The position numbers were made by a program, and so were the translations under genes. A stretch of DNA of 43,470 nucleotides from Desulfobulbaceae bacterium UBA5173 (GTDB lineage: Bacteria; Desulfobacterota; Desulfobulbia; Desulfobulbales; Desulfobulbaceae). Location of the stretch: assembly GCA_002413355.1 (NCBI GenBank), contig DHWV01000076.1:1-43470 (forward strand). The letters run 5' to 3'. Positions 15,535 to 24,611 of this stretch are shown piece by piece (positions within the stretch are counted from its first letter, which is position 1; the number at the start of each line of letters is the position of its first letter). The notes beneath the pieces were generated by a model, which saw only the letters and a program-made list of their open reading frames with translations, was not told where the DNA came from and did not search any database.

Positions 15535-16164
15535 TCAGCCCAGCAGCAGCCCGCTGGCAAACTGAATAATCGGCGTGATCACTTTGCTGATTACGCCAAG
15601 GTAGGATAGGGCCAGCAGCAGGACAAAGCCGTACGGTTCCATCTGGGCATAACTGCGGGCTGCATCCGGCGGAAGGATGCCCATCAGCACCTTGGATCCG
15701 TCCAAGGGCGGAACCGGCAGACAGTTGAACACTGCCAGCATGACATTGATCCACACGGAAGCGGCGAGCATGTTGACCGCAGGCGAAAGCAGGCTGATCA
15801 GGAATTCTGAAGACACCGGCGACATAACCAGCAGCTTGACCAGCACTGCGCTGGCCACAGCGATGACCACGTTCGCACCAGGCCCGGCCAAGGCCACCAG
15901 CAGCATTCCTTTGGCCGGATGCTTGAAATAGCGGGGATTGACCGGCACCGGCTTAGCCCAGCCGATGCGGGCGAGAAAGAACAGGATTGTTCCCAGCGGA
16001 TCAAGGTGTTTGAGCGGGTTCATGGTCAGCCGCCCTTCGTTCTTGGCGGTGGGGTCGCCCAGCTTCCAAGCGGCATAGCCGTGGGCCAGCTCGTGCATGG
16101 TCAAAGCAAAAAGAAACGGCGGAGCCAGAATGAGAAAGGTCAGGATGGACTGGGTTATGTTCAT
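15535..16164 (-). CDS. site-2-protease-family membrane metalloprotease (M50B)
   Basis: The 209-aa protein is a minimal M50 core. A membrane helix carries the zinc motif HELAH in LFALTMHELAHGYAAWKLGD (about 19-38) with NEGRLTMNPLKHLDPLG after it; a later helix carries NCLPVPPLDGSKVL, which corresponds to the conserved third zinc ligand Asp (LDG). About six hydrophobic segments are predicted. There is no PDZ domain, as in the small Rip/SpoIVFB-like rhomboid-sized members often called peptidase M50 in genomes. Substrates in this subgroup are mostly unknown. It is preceded by its own promoter and a leader hairpin. Confidence 0.88.
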   Translation of the reverse strand: MNITQSILTFLILAPPFLFALTMHELAHGYAAWKLGDPTAKNEGRLTMNPLKHLDPLGTILFFLARIGWAKPVPVNPRYFKHPAKGMLLVALAGPGANVVIAVASAVLVKLLVMSPVSSEFLISLLSPAVNMLAASVWINVMLAVFNCLPVPPLDGSKVLMGILPPDAARSYAQMEPYGFVLLLALSYLGVISKVITPIIQFASGLLLG

Positions 16165-16194
16165 CAGGCAGATTGGGCGATGGAGGCGGTTTGC

Positions 16195-16213
16195 GTGAAT
16201 CTTGATGATTCAC
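16195..16213 (-). other. leader hairpin of the M50 protease gene
   Basis: GTGAATC (16195-16201) and GATTCAC (16207-16213) form a perfect 7-bp stem with a 5-nt loop. It lies in the predicted 5' leader between the promoter and the ATG at 16164. No riboswitch class was recognised; it could also be an operator. Confidence 0.45.
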
Positions 16214-16224
16214 TGCATATCGCA

Positions 16225-16253
16225 TAAGTATCGCATTCAGGCGGCGTTGTCAA
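16225..16253 (-). promoter_or_regulatory. promoter of the M50 protease gene
   Basis: On the minus strand a consensus TTGACA (16253-16248) and TACTTA (16230-16225) are 17 bases apart. Confidence 0.6.
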
Positions 16254-16286
16254 TGCTGCTGCCTTTCTCTCCACATCGCTGCTTCC

Positions 16287-17087
16287 TCAGAACCAGATGT
16301 TCTTCACCGAATGAAACATGGTGTACACGCCGAGCATAATGATCAGCACTGCGCTGGCAATGCCCAAATTCCGCGCAAGGTTCATGTTCTCGCTGATCTT
16401 GCCGGTCAGATGGCGGCTTTGGGACAGCAGCACGCCAATGGTGATCATCACGCCGCCAAGGCCAAGGCTAAAGAAAATGGTCACGCTCAAGCCTTGAGCA
16501 ATTTTACCGGCGGCGATGGCGGCCAGCAGAGTAGCGATAGCCGCCGGGCAGGGGATAATGCCGCCGGACAGGCCAAGCAGCAGTAGCTCCAGTTTGCTGC
16601 TGGTTTTGACTTTAGCAGCTACCGGAGTGCCGTGGTCATGATGCTCGTGCGGGTGAGGGTGCTCATGACTGGCATCATGCGCATGAGGATGGGCGTGTGG
16701 ATGAGGATGCTCGTGACTGTTACTGTCGTGCGGATGATGGTGATGGCCGCCAAAAAGGTGAAAATGGCCGTGGTCTGCGCCAGCCAGACGCTGCCGCAGC
16801 ATCCAGATGCCGCCGAGCAAAATTAGTCCGGCGGAGACCAAACCCAGCCAGTTATGCAGCACTGCATCCGAGTATTTTTGCGACAGGAGCATGGCGGCAA
16901 GGCCGAGCAGGATGACGCTGAACGTGTGGGTGATAGTGACGATGGCACCGAGCAGCACGCCGTCCCAAGCCCGGCCTCTGGTGCCGACCATGTAGGCCGC
17001 GATCAGGGTTTTGCCGTGGCCGGGTTCAAACGCGTGCAGGGCACCAAGAAAAATGGCTGTGGAATACAGGGCAAACAGGCTGGTCAT
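16287..17087 (-). CDS. NicO-family nickel/cobalt exporter, RcnA-like
   Basis: The start is the ATG at 17087, behind a perfect GGAGG (17099-17095); an open frame to 17117 has no ribosome site. The 266-aa inner-membrane protein has the family motif HAFEPGHGKT in the first helices and SGGIIPCPAAIATLL in the fifth, both as in RcnA. Between them is a cytoplasmic loop unusually rich in histidine (about 115-162), with over twenty His residues in HPHAH-like repeats that can bind Ni or Co. RcnA proteins export excess nickel and cobalt. No RcnR, NikR or nickel enzyme gene is adjacent, so direction of transport and metal are inferred from the RcnA-type motifs. Confidence 0.85.
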   Translation of the reverse strand: MTSLFALYSTAIFLGALHAFEPGHGKTLIAAYMVGTRGRAWDGVLLGAIVTITHTFSVILLGLAAMLLSQKYSDAVLHNWLGLVSAGLILLGGIWMLRQRLAGADHGHFHLFGGHHHHPHDSNSHEHPHPHAHPHAHDASHEHPHPHEHHDHGTPVAAKVKTSSKLELLLLGLSGGIIPCPAAIATLLAAIAAGKIAQGLSVTIFFSLGLGGVMITIGVLLSQSRHLTGKISENMNLARNLGIASAVLIIMLGVYTMFHSVKNIWF

Positions 17088-17482
17088 GAAGAATCCTCCG
17101 TTCTTTATTTTTCTCAAGTTAACGCGGACTGCGCTTCATGACTTTAAACACATTGCCGCCGCCCCGCGCAATGGGTTTTCCACCTCATTTTTATAGGGTG
17201 AATACCCCAGAAGCTGGGCACAAGGAAGAGACGGTCGCTGGTTTTGCCAAGGACAGATAGAGGAAAACGCTGCGGGATCTTTTGTGCATAGGTGCTGACC
17301 GCTGCTGGCAGCAGATGTTACGTGTTCGCATTGAATTCTTTTTATCATGCCTGTCAAAAAAAGAAAGAAGCTGAGAAGAGTTTTGTTTTTACCCTTGCCA
17401 AAAAAGGTGATTTCAACTACACAGCAGCAGGAACGCAACGAAGCACAGCAACAGAGCCGTCCGCAGGCGGCAGGAGCAAGGT
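17088..17482. other. 395-bp divergent intergenic region, rcnA-like gene to LysR gene
   Basis: No gene was found. It contains the exporter ribosome site (17095-17099), a small CCCAG/CTGGG hairpin near 17205, a perfect dyad CTGCTG-G-CAGCAG at 17302-17314 and an A/T-rich stretch with A7 near 17355. I looked for a cobalamin or NiCo riboswitch and could not recognise one. The dyad could be an operator for the LysR protein, but this is only positional. Confidence 0.4.
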
Positions 17483-18469
17483 ATGGCCATCACCCTCAGA
17501 CAGTTTGAAATTTTCATCGCAGTGGCGGAGACCACCCAGGTGACCAAGGCCAGCAAGATGATGTTTCTGACCCAATCAGCGGTCAGCATGGCCTTGGCTG
17601 AACTGGAGAGCCAGCTCGGTGGGCCGCTGTTTGACCGGCATGGCCGCAGTCTGCTGCTCAACGACCGGGGCCGCTACCTGCTGCCTTTGGCGAAGAAAAT
17701 CACCTTTCAGATTAAAAATATCGAATCCCTGCTCACCGAAAACAAGAATTCGGTGGCTGGCTCGCTGGAGATTATCGCCAGCTCTTCCATCGGCAACTAC
17801 GTCCTGCCCTATCCGGTTGGCCTGTTCATGCGGATGCACCCGGATGTGCGCATCAACATGCTGGTCGCCAACACCCGACAGGCGGAACGGCTGGTGGCGC
17901 AGGGCGTGATGGACTTGGGCTTTGTCGAAGGGGAGGTGACAGACGAGGCGGTACAGCGCACGCCATGGTTTGTCGATGAGCTGCGGGTTATTGTCGGCGC
18001 GTCGCATCCCTTGGCGGATCAGGAAGTGTTTCGCATTCCTGATGATTTAGAGAAAACGGCCTGGGTACTGCGCGAGGAAGGCTCTGGCACCGTGGAGATT
18101 TTTAAAAGCAGGCTGGGTAATCACTCTGCTCTGCTCAATGTCGTCACCCGGATGGGCCACACTGAGGCGATCAAAAAGGCGGTCGAGGCGGGCGTGGGCG
18201 CATCCTGCCTCTCCGAGCTGACCATTTGCCGCGAAACCGAGCACGGCTGGCTGAAAAGTTTGGCCATCGAGGGCATCAGCACCAGGCGGCAGCTTTCGAT
18301 TATTCAGCACCGCGACAAGCAGAACACCCGCCTGATGGACGAATTTCTCCGCTTCTGCGGCATCATGACTGAATGCGGCCTGAGCCGGGAATACCTCTCC
18401 TCGCCACACAGGCTGGACGAATTGCTCCGGCAGGCGGCAGGCGCAGCGGCAGGCGGCTCCAGCCTGTAA
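17483..18469 (+). CDS. LysR-family transcriptional regulator
   Basis: The 328-aa protein has the N-terminal winged HTH (about 4-62, with LTQSAVSMALAELESQLGGPLFDR) and a two-lobed substrate-binding domain (about 92-295: GSLEIIASSSIGNYVLP, DLGFVEGEV, WVLREEGSGT). The ATG follows AGGAG at a suitable distance. The effector domain resembles the CysB/CysL/YeiE side of the family, which respond to small anions or sulfur metabolites, but the ligand cannot be assigned. A C-terminal tail of about 25 residues rich in Ala and Gly is extra. LysR proteins commonly regulate a divergent gene, here the Ni/Co exporter. It converges on the hybrid kinase gene with one base between the stops. Confidence 0.88.
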   Translation: MAITLRQFEIFIAVAETTQVTKASKMMFLTQSAVSMALAELESQLGGPLFDRHGRSLLLNDRGRYLLPLAKKITFQIKNIESLLTENKNSVAGSLEIIASSSIGNYVLPYPVGLFMRMHPDVRINMLVANTRQAERLVAQGVMDLGFVEGEVTDEAVQRTPWFVDELRVIVGASHPLADQEVFRIPDDLEKTAWVLREEGSGTVEIFKSRLGNHSALLNVVTRMGHTEAIKKAVEAGVGASCLSELTICRETEHGWLKSLAIEGISTRRQLSIIQHRDKQNTRLMDEFLRFCGIMTECGLSREYLSSPHRLDELLRQAAGAAAGGSSL

Positions 18470-18470
18470 A

Positions 18471-20768
18471 TCAAAGAGCGGCGGCGATAGCCCGGCGCAG
18501 TTCTTTCAGGCTGAACGGTTTGGCCACTGCCGCCCGAAAGCCGTACGTTTTATATTCGGCCAAGACCGGATCATTGGAATAGCCGCTGGCAACGATCAGG
18601 CGGGCATCCGGGTCTTCTTCCAAAAGCCTTTTGGCCGCCTCCTGACCGCCCATACCGCCGGGGATGGTCAAGTCCATAATCACCAGATCCGCCGGGCGGC
18701 CTTCCTCACGCAGTCGATGGTAGGCGCAGATAGCCTCTTCGCCGTCAGCGACCAGCACGGCCTCATGGCCAAGAGCACGGAGCTGGGCCTTGGCCAGATC
18801 GCGCAGCATCTGATCATCATCCATCACCATAATCCGGGCCGTTTTTTTCTCGGCAGCCTCTTCTTTGGCCGACTGCGCCGCCACCACCTCAGCTACCTGC
18901 GCCACAGGCAGCCAGATGGAAAATACTGTGCCTTCACCCGGTGCTGACTGCACCGCAATCCAGCCGTCGTGCTTGATGATCACCGAATGGCAAATCGCCA
19001 GTCCAAGCCCGCTGCCCTCCGGCTTGGTGCTGAAGAAGGGGTCAAAGATTTGATCTATGATCTCCGCAGCGATGCCACTGCCAGAATCTTTGATGGAGAT
19101 ACGGACAAAGCGTCCTTGGCGCATTTCCGGCGGCAGGGCTGTTTCCGTCACGCCCTCGGCATTGGCGCAAATAATCTGGATTTTGCCGCCCTCTGGCATG
19201 GCCTGTTTGGCGTTAAGGACAATGTTCTGAATCACTTGACTGATCTGGCCGCTGTCAGCATTGATCAATGCCAAGTCTTCGGGGAAAACATAGTCGCAGG
19301 AAACCGACGAGCCGAGGAGAATGAAATCTGCTGATTCCCGCACCAGTTCGACAAGATCGGTCGTTTCTTTGATCGGCTCCCCGCCTTTGGCAAAGGTCAG
19401 AAGCTGGCGGGTCAGTTTGGCGGCGCGGCCTGCCGCTTTCTGGGCATCGGCGAGGAGAGCGGCGGCCTGCTCGCCGTCAGTCTTCATAACAACTCCGGCC
19501 AGCTCGACATTGCCCAGAATGGCGGTGAGGATGTTGTTAAAGTCGTGGGCGATACCTGCGGCAAGCAGACCCACGGATTCCAGCTTTCTGATTTTCAGCA
19601 TTTCTTCGATCATTTTCCGCTCGTTGGTCACGTCGCGGAAAACAATCACCGTGCCGACGATCCGGCCTTCCCGGTCGCGGATCGGGGCGCAGCTATCGGC
19701 GATGCTCAGGCGGCTGCCATCCTTGCGGATCAGGGCAGTGTGGCTGTCAAGACTGACCAGCCTGCCTTGATCCAACACCTTCCGCACCGGATCGGCGCAG
19801 GCTGCTCCGGTTTTTTCATTAACAATTTTAAATACCTCGACAGAAGGACAGCCTGCGGCTTCCGCCAGCGTCCAGCCGGTGAGCTGTTCAGCCACTTCGT
19901 TGAAATAGCTGACTCTACCGCTGATGTCGGTGGCGATCACCCCGTCACCGATGGAATGCAGGGTAACGCTCAGCCGTTCGCGTTCCTCAGCCGCAGCCCG
20001 TTCCGCCCGCTTCAACTCACTGATGTTCCGGCAGATGCCAATCAGGCCAAGCAGCTCGCCGTCCGGGCCGATATACGGGCTTTTAAGCACATCAAACACA
20101 GTGCTGCTACCGTCCTGGCCGGTCAGGGTCTCCTCATTGCGCGAGGCAGTGCGATCGGCAAGCATGGCGGCATCATGACTGCGGAAGGAGGCAGCCATGT
20201 CCGGCGGCAGCACGGCCTCGTCTGTCCGGTCGAGGATATCCTGTTCGCTCCGGCCCGCGAACTGGGCAAAGGCGCGGTTGCAGCCTAAATAGCGGTTGTC
20301 CAGATTTTTGAAATAAATCGGATCTGGGATCGAATCAAGCAGGGCCGCCAGAAGAATGTTCTGCCGCCGGAGTTTTTTTTGCGTGCAACGTAGCTTGAGA
20401 TGCGTGCTGAGTCGGGCCAGCACCTCATCCTGCTGAAAGGGCTTGATGATGTAATCCACTCCGCCTGCGGCAAACCCTTCGATTTTATCTTCAACCCTAC
20501 TGAGAGCGGTCATAAAAATGACCGGCGTTTCAGCCAGCTCCGGTCGTGCTTTGATTCGGCGGCAGGTTTCAAAGCCGTCCATCTCCGGCATCAGCACGTC
20601 GAGGAGGATGATGTCTGGCGTGAAATGATCCAAGGCCTCCAAAGCCTGCGCTCCGCTCTGAAGAAGACGCAGCTCGAACCGCCGATCTTGCAGAAAAGAG
20701 AGAAGAATTTTCAGGCTGGCAGGCTGGTCATCCACAATCAGGATGAGATCGTTTGTACTGTCGCTCAT
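18471..20768 (-). CDS. hybrid histidine kinase, REC-PAS-PAS-HisKA-HATPase-REC
   Basis: A 765-aa cytoplasmic protein without membrane segments. Domains in order: receiver 1 (8-122, phospho-acceptor D57 in LLDVLMPEMDG), PAS (about 139-255), PAS (about 265-385), HisKA with H408 in AAGIAHDFNNILTAILGN, HATPase (about 505-622, DSGSGI and GSGLGL), receiver 2 (about 645-765, D699 in IMDLTIPGG). The kinase core is of the NtrB-like HDFNN type. The N-terminal receiver suggests it is itself a target of another kinase, and the gene directly upstream encodes a membrane hybrid kinase whose stop (TAA) is immediately followed by this ATG. No DNA-binding output is encoded in the operon. Confidence 0.9.
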   Translation of the reverse strand: MSDSTNDLILIVDDQPASLKILLSFLQDRRFELRLLQSGAQALEALDHFTPDIILLDVLMPEMDGFETCRRIKARPELAETPVIFMTALSRVEDKIEGFAAGGVDYIIKPFQQDEVLARLSTHLKLRCTQKKLRRQNILLAALLDSIPDPIYFKNLDNRYLGCNRAFAQFAGRSEQDILDRTDEAVLPPDMAASFRSHDAAMLADRTASRNEETLTGQDGSSTVFDVLKSPYIGPDGELLGLIGICRNISELKRAERAAAEERERLSVTLHSIGDGVIATDISGRVSYFNEVAEQLTGWTLAEAAGCPSVEVFKIVNEKTGAACADPVRKVLDQGRLVSLDSHTALIRKDGSRLSIADSCAPIRDREGRIVGTVIVFRDVTNERKMIEEMLKIRKLESVGLLAAGIAHDFNNILTAILGNVELAGVVMKTDGEQAAALLADAQKAAGRAAKLTRQLLTFAKGGEPIKETTDLVELVRESADFILLGSSVSCDYVFPEDLALINADSGQISQVIQNIVLNAKQAMPEGGKIQIICANAEGVTETALPPEMRQGRFVRISIKDSGSGIAAEIIDQIFDPFFSTKPEGSGLGLAICHSVIIKHDGWIAVQSAPGEGTVFSIWLPVAQVAEVVAAQSAKEEAAEKKTARIMVMDDDQMLRDLAKAQLRALGHEAVLVADGEEAICAYHRLREEGRPADLVIMDLTIPGGMGGQEAAKRLLEEDPDARLIVASGYSNDPVLAEYKTYGFRAAVAKPFSLKELRRAIAAAL

Positions 20769-23700
20769 TTACTCGGCGCGGGTTTTGGAATGATCAGCCA
20801 GACTGACGATCTGGTTTAACTGAAAATTGTCAGCCAATTCCTCGATTTTAGCCGCGAAGGGTCGCCAGCGTCCGCCCTCAGCTTCGGCTATCCGCGCAAT
20901 TTTGCGCTGTAGCCCAGCGATGTCGCCAGTGCGGGCAAATGAAGCCAGCTCGCCCACCTCTTCCGCAGGCGGCCAAGCTCCGTCAGGGATGACAGACGGC
21001 GACACTTCTAATCTGCTGTTAGGGATGGCGAGCTGGGCGGCAATCACTGCCAGCAAATCTGGAGCGGAAAACGGACGGATAACGCAGGCGGCGAACTGTT
21101 CTGTCCGTCCGCTACGCTCCGCATCCTCCGGCGCAGCGACCGCGATCACAGGGATATTATGCAGCTCAGGATGCTCCCGTAGCTGCTCCGTCAGCGGCAG
21201 GCCGTCCATCTCCGGCAGGCGGAAATCGAGCAGCACCACGTCGGGCCGGAGCTGAAGGCAGGTCTCAATTAGCTGCCGCCGATCGGCCAATTCGTGTGTC
21301 TGAAAACCTGCATTCTCAAGGATGTTGCGCAGCACCGCCCGATGCGCAGGCCGGTTGTCAACAAGCAGGATTTTTTTGCCGCCGCAGAGTTCCGCCGACA
21401 ACGGGGCGGGGCCGCTGTTCTGCGTCCGCGCCTCGATGCTGAAGAAAAAGCGGCTGCCCGGCCCTTCGCCAGCCGGAGGATGCGCCTGCACCGGACTGAG
21501 CACGTGCAGCTCGCCGCCCATCAGCCGCACCAGCGTGCGGCTGATCGCCAAGCCAAGACCGGAACTGTCCGAATGCTGAAGCCGCCCGCTGATCTGCCGG
21601 AACGGCTCAAAAATTTTCTGCTGAATATCTGGGGCTACGCCTATACCGCTGTCTTCAACGCTGACCGTCAGCAGCACTCGGTCGCCATCCTTCGGTTCAA
21701 CCTGCACCCTAAGGGTGCAACGGCCTTGCCGGGTGAATTTGACCGCATTGGAGAGCAGATTGAGGAGAATCTGCCGCAGACGCAGCTCGTCAGCCTCGAT
21801 CACCGCAGGCAGAGCGGCATCAGGTTCATAGATCAGCTCTAGCTGCTTGAGCTGCGCCCGGCCCCGGGTGATTTCGACGATGCCGTCCAAGAACGGGGGA
21901 AGCCGGAATTCCCGCACCGTCAGCTCCATCTTGCCCGCCTCAATTCTTGAAAGATCAAGAATATCGTTGATCAGCATCAGCAGATGCTCGCCGGACTTAT
22001 GAATAGTGCGGATGCTGTTGAGCTGCTTGGGAGTCAGCGAGCTGTCGGCGGACAGAATTTGCGTGTAGCCGAGCACGGCGTTGAGCGGCGTGCGCAGCTC
22101 ATGGCTCATGCTGGCGAGAAAGACCGATTTGGCATGATTAGCCGATTCGGCCAGTTCCTTGGCGGTGCGAAGCTGCTCTTCCGCCAGCTTGCGGGCGTTG
22201 ATGTCGAGCAGAATGCCTGCGGCCCGCAGCGGCCTGCCGTGGCTGTCCCGCTGAAAAACCCGGCCAGCGAGCAGACCCCATATCCATTGGCCAGACTTAT
22301 GCCGGAGACAGTGTTCTGCGGTGAAAAGTGGGCTGCGGCCTTCAAGATGGTCATTCAGCAGCCGCATGACCTCATCCTTATCGGCGGGTCGGAGGGCATT
22401 CTCCCAAGTCGAGACATGGGGGGCAATTTCATCCAGCCGGAAACCGAGGATTTCCGCCCAGCGTTCATTGAAGACCACCTCGCCGCTTGTGATGTTCCAG
22501 TCCCATGTGCCAAGACTTGCGCCTCTGATTGCCAGCTCCAACCGCTCATTGCTTTCTAACAAAGCCTCCTCGGCCCTCCTGCGGTCAGTTATATCATGAA
22601 TAATTGAGTAGAGCAATGTCCGCTCACCGTTTTGCAGAGGACTGGAATAGACCTCCACGTCGCGCAGCTCGCCAGAGGCCAGCCGGTGCCGGAACTGGAA
22701 ATGAAGCTGCTGCTGTGAGACGGCGCGGGCCATAGCCGCCTTCACTTCGGTGGTCGGCAGCTGGTTGATGTCTGTGACCCGCATCGAGAGCAGTTCAGGC
22801 AGGCTGTAGCCGTAATAGCGGCAGGCGGCCTCATTAGCCTCCTCAATCCGCCCGTCCGCCGAATCAATCAGCAGTTTGACCGCTGTGTTGGTCTCAAAGG
22901 TCTGGCGGTAGCGGTGCTCGCTCTCCCGCAGCAGCTCCTCTTGCAGCTTGAGGGCAGTAATGTCGTGCGCGCTCATGACGATGCCGCTGATTTCACCGCT
23001 GTCCGCAGTGTAGGGATAATACGAAACATTCAGGTGCCGTCGGCCTGCGGGCGGAAAATCAAACCAGCCCTGATAGTGAATTTCCTCGCCCGCCAAGCAA
23101 CGTTCCAGCTTATCCTGCATCGCCTGGAGTTCGTAATCTTGGCCGTGTAGCTCGGCCACGGCACTGCCAATGATCTTCTGGCGCGGCTTGCGAAAGGCTT
23201 TCACGTAAGCGGTATTGACCGCCTGATAGACCAGTGTGCGGTCAACAAAGGCCATCAGGTCATCGGCGGCGGAAATAATCTGCTCATAGCGGCGGAGCAG
23301 CTCGCTGGTCTGCTTGCGTTCGGTAATATCTTCTTTGGTGGCGACAAACTTGCTGATTGTCGAGCCAGACCAGATTGGCGAAATGGTCATCGCCTCCCAA
23401 AACAGAGAGCCGTCTTTGGCCCGATTCAGCAGTTCGCCTTTCCACACTTTACCCTGCGAGACCGTCTGCCAGAGATCACTGTACACCGCAGGCGAAGTCT
23501 GGCCGGACTGAAAAATGCTGGATGCCCGCCCAGTCAGCTCATCCGCCGTGTAGCCGGTCATTCGTTCCGCCGCCGCGTTGACATAGCCGATCCGGCCTTT
23601 GGTGTCGGTGATCACCACCGCCGACGGACTCTGCTCCACCGCCGCCGAAAGCAACTGCACCTGCCGGTCGTGCTGACGGATCAATCCAGCCATCTGGTTG

Positions 23701-24410
23701 AATGCGCGGGCCAGCGTGGAAAAATCAGCGGTCTTGCAGTTCTCCTCCAGCGGCTGCCAGTCCTCGCTATCCAGTGCGGTGATGCGAGCAAGCAGCGCGG
23801 CAATGGGATCAGAAACGGCGTAGCGGACAAAAAGATTGGCGATTGGGATGAACAGAACGAAGGCGAAAATGAATACCCCCAGCATGGCAAGGCCGAGCAG
23901 ACTGCTATCACGGCTTGCATCGCCCCGTTCTGCGCCGAGCAAAACAGCAGCGTGCCCTCCTTCCGCCAGCGGCAGCCGTGCGCCATAAATGGTCATGCCA
24001 CCATGATCGTGGGCAATCCGGCTGCCCTGCCACGCGCCCGCCGCGCTGTTCAACAGCGGCAGCGATTCCGGCAAAGTGCCAGAACAAGGCGGTCTGCCGT
24101 CGGTGGTCAGGGTTTTATCCGGCAGAAGCACGTGAATATGTAGCCCGCTTTGCAGCGCGGCGGCGTTGATCAGCTCTTGGCTGATTTTTGCCGTAGGCAG
24201 GGGCTGCTCCGGCATCTGAAGGGATTGCTCCAGTATAAAAAAACCGCGTTGGATTTGCTGGCGGGCCACCTCTTCCTCCTGCCGTCCAGCGAATAAGACA
24301 AAAATGCCGTAGAGCAGGAACAGCACGGCGGCCATCACGCAGGCTCCGAAAAAAACGATCTGGTCACGCAGTTTCAAATAACTGCACGGATCTGAAAGCA
24401 GGTTGGGCAT
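20769..24410 (-). CDS. membrane-bound hybrid histidine kinase with four PAS domains
   Basis: A 1213-aa protein. Two membrane helices (about 18-42 and 170-196) enclose a periplasmic sensor of about 125 residues; then a HAMP-like linker (195-250), PAS 1 (about 252-370), PAS 2 (about 372-490), PAS 3 (about 495-612), PAS 4 (about 620-742, with the PAC-like DINARKLAEEQL), HisKA with H770 in FLASMSHELRTPLNAVLGY, HATPase (about 870-995), a receiver (about 1012-1130, D1062 in LLDFRLPEMDG) and a helical tail that shows no HPt histidine. It is the classic BarA/EvgS-like hybrid layout without HPt. First gene of a two-gene phosphorelay operon; its promoter overlaps a perfect palindrome. Confidence 0.9.
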   Translation of the reverse strand: MPNLLSDPCSYLKLRDQIVFFGACVMAAVLFLLYGIFVLFAGRQEEEVARQQIQRGFFILEQSLQMPEQPLPTAKISQELINAAALQSGLHIHVLLPDKTLTTDGRPPCSGTLPESLPLLNSAAGAWQGSRIAHDHGGMTIYGARLPLAEGGHAAVLLGAERGDASRDSSLLGLAMLGVFIFAFVLFIPIANLFVRYAVSDPIAALLARITALDSEDWQPLEENCKTADFSTLARAFNQMAGLIRQHDRQVQLLSAAVEQSPSAVVITDTKGRIGYVNAAAERMTGYTADELTGRASSIFQSGQTSPAVYSDLWQTVSQGKVWKGELLNRAKDGSLFWEAMTISPIWSGSTISKFVATKEDITERKQTSELLRRYEQIISAADDLMAFVDRTLVYQAVNTAYVKAFRKPRQKIIGSAVAELHGQDYELQAMQDKLERCLAGEEIHYQGWFDFPPAGRRHLNVSYYPYTADSGEISGIVMSAHDITALKLQEELLRESEHRYRQTFETNTAVKLLIDSADGRIEEANEAACRYYGYSLPELLSMRVTDINQLPTTEVKAAMARAVSQQQLHFQFRHRLASGELRDVEVYSSPLQNGERTLLYSIIHDITDRRRAEEALLESNERLELAIRGASLGTWDWNITSGEVVFNERWAEILGFRLDEIAPHVSTWENALRPADKDEVMRLLNDHLEGRSPLFTAEHCLRHKSGQWIWGLLAGRVFQRDSHGRPLRAAGILLDINARKLAEEQLRTAKELAESANHAKSVFLASMSHELRTPLNAVLGYTQILSADSSLTPKQLNSIRTIHKSGEHLLMLINDILDLSRIEAGKMELTVREFRLPPFLDGIVEITRGRAQLKQLELIYEPDAALPAVIEADELRLRQILLNLLSNAVKFTRQGRCTLRVQVEPKDGDRVLLTVSVEDSGIGVAPDIQQKIFEPFRQISGRLQHSDSSGLGLAISRTLVRLMGGELHVLSPVQAHPPAGEGPGSRFFFSIEARTQNSGPAPLSAELCGGKKILLVDNRPAHRAVLRNILENAGFQTHELADRRQLIETCLQLRPDVVLLDFRLPEMDGLPLTEQLREHPELHNIPVIAVAAPEDAERSGRTEQFAACVIRPFSAPDLLAVIAAQLAIPNSRLEVSPSVIPDGAWPPAEEVGELASFARTGDIAGLQRKIARIAEAEGGRWRPFAAKIEELADNFQLNQIVSLADHSKTRAE

Positions 24411-24432
24411 TCTTTGTGGCTGTTTTAGGATG

Positions 24433-24483
24433 CGATCGAGTATAATTTTTTGAATTATACTCGATCGTGCTTCGTAAAGTCAA
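24433..24483 (-). promoter_or_regulatory. kinase-operon promoter inside a perfect 15-bp palindrome
   Basis: On the minus strand TTGACT (24483-24478) and TATAAT (24459-24454) are 18 bases apart, a strong sigma70 promoter. The -10 and predicted start lie in a perfect inverted repeat: arm CGATCGAGTATAATT (24433-24447), 5-base spacer, exact complementary arm (24453-24467). The position is typical of a repressor operator. A 14-base direct repeat, AATTTTTTGAATTA, occurs at 24444-24457 and again at 24483-24496. Confidence 0.7.
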
Positions 24484-24611
24484 ATTTTTTGAATTAGAAT
24501 AGAGGGCGGCTGTTTTATGTTATGAAATCCATTGCTAATCAGGTAGTTCTGTGGCAGTATGCAGTATGTCGCCGCCGCAAATGGCGGCAGTCCTTGTGGA
24601 GAAATTTTGCC

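Noticed and set aside
17088..17482. Cobalamin or NiCo riboswitch before the Ni/Co exporter
   Set aside because: None of the conserved blocks of these classes could be found on the minus strand.
19545..20288. Plus-strand frame of 247 residues inside the REC-PAS hybrid kinase
   Set aside because: Antisense shadow of a kinase with full domain motifs.
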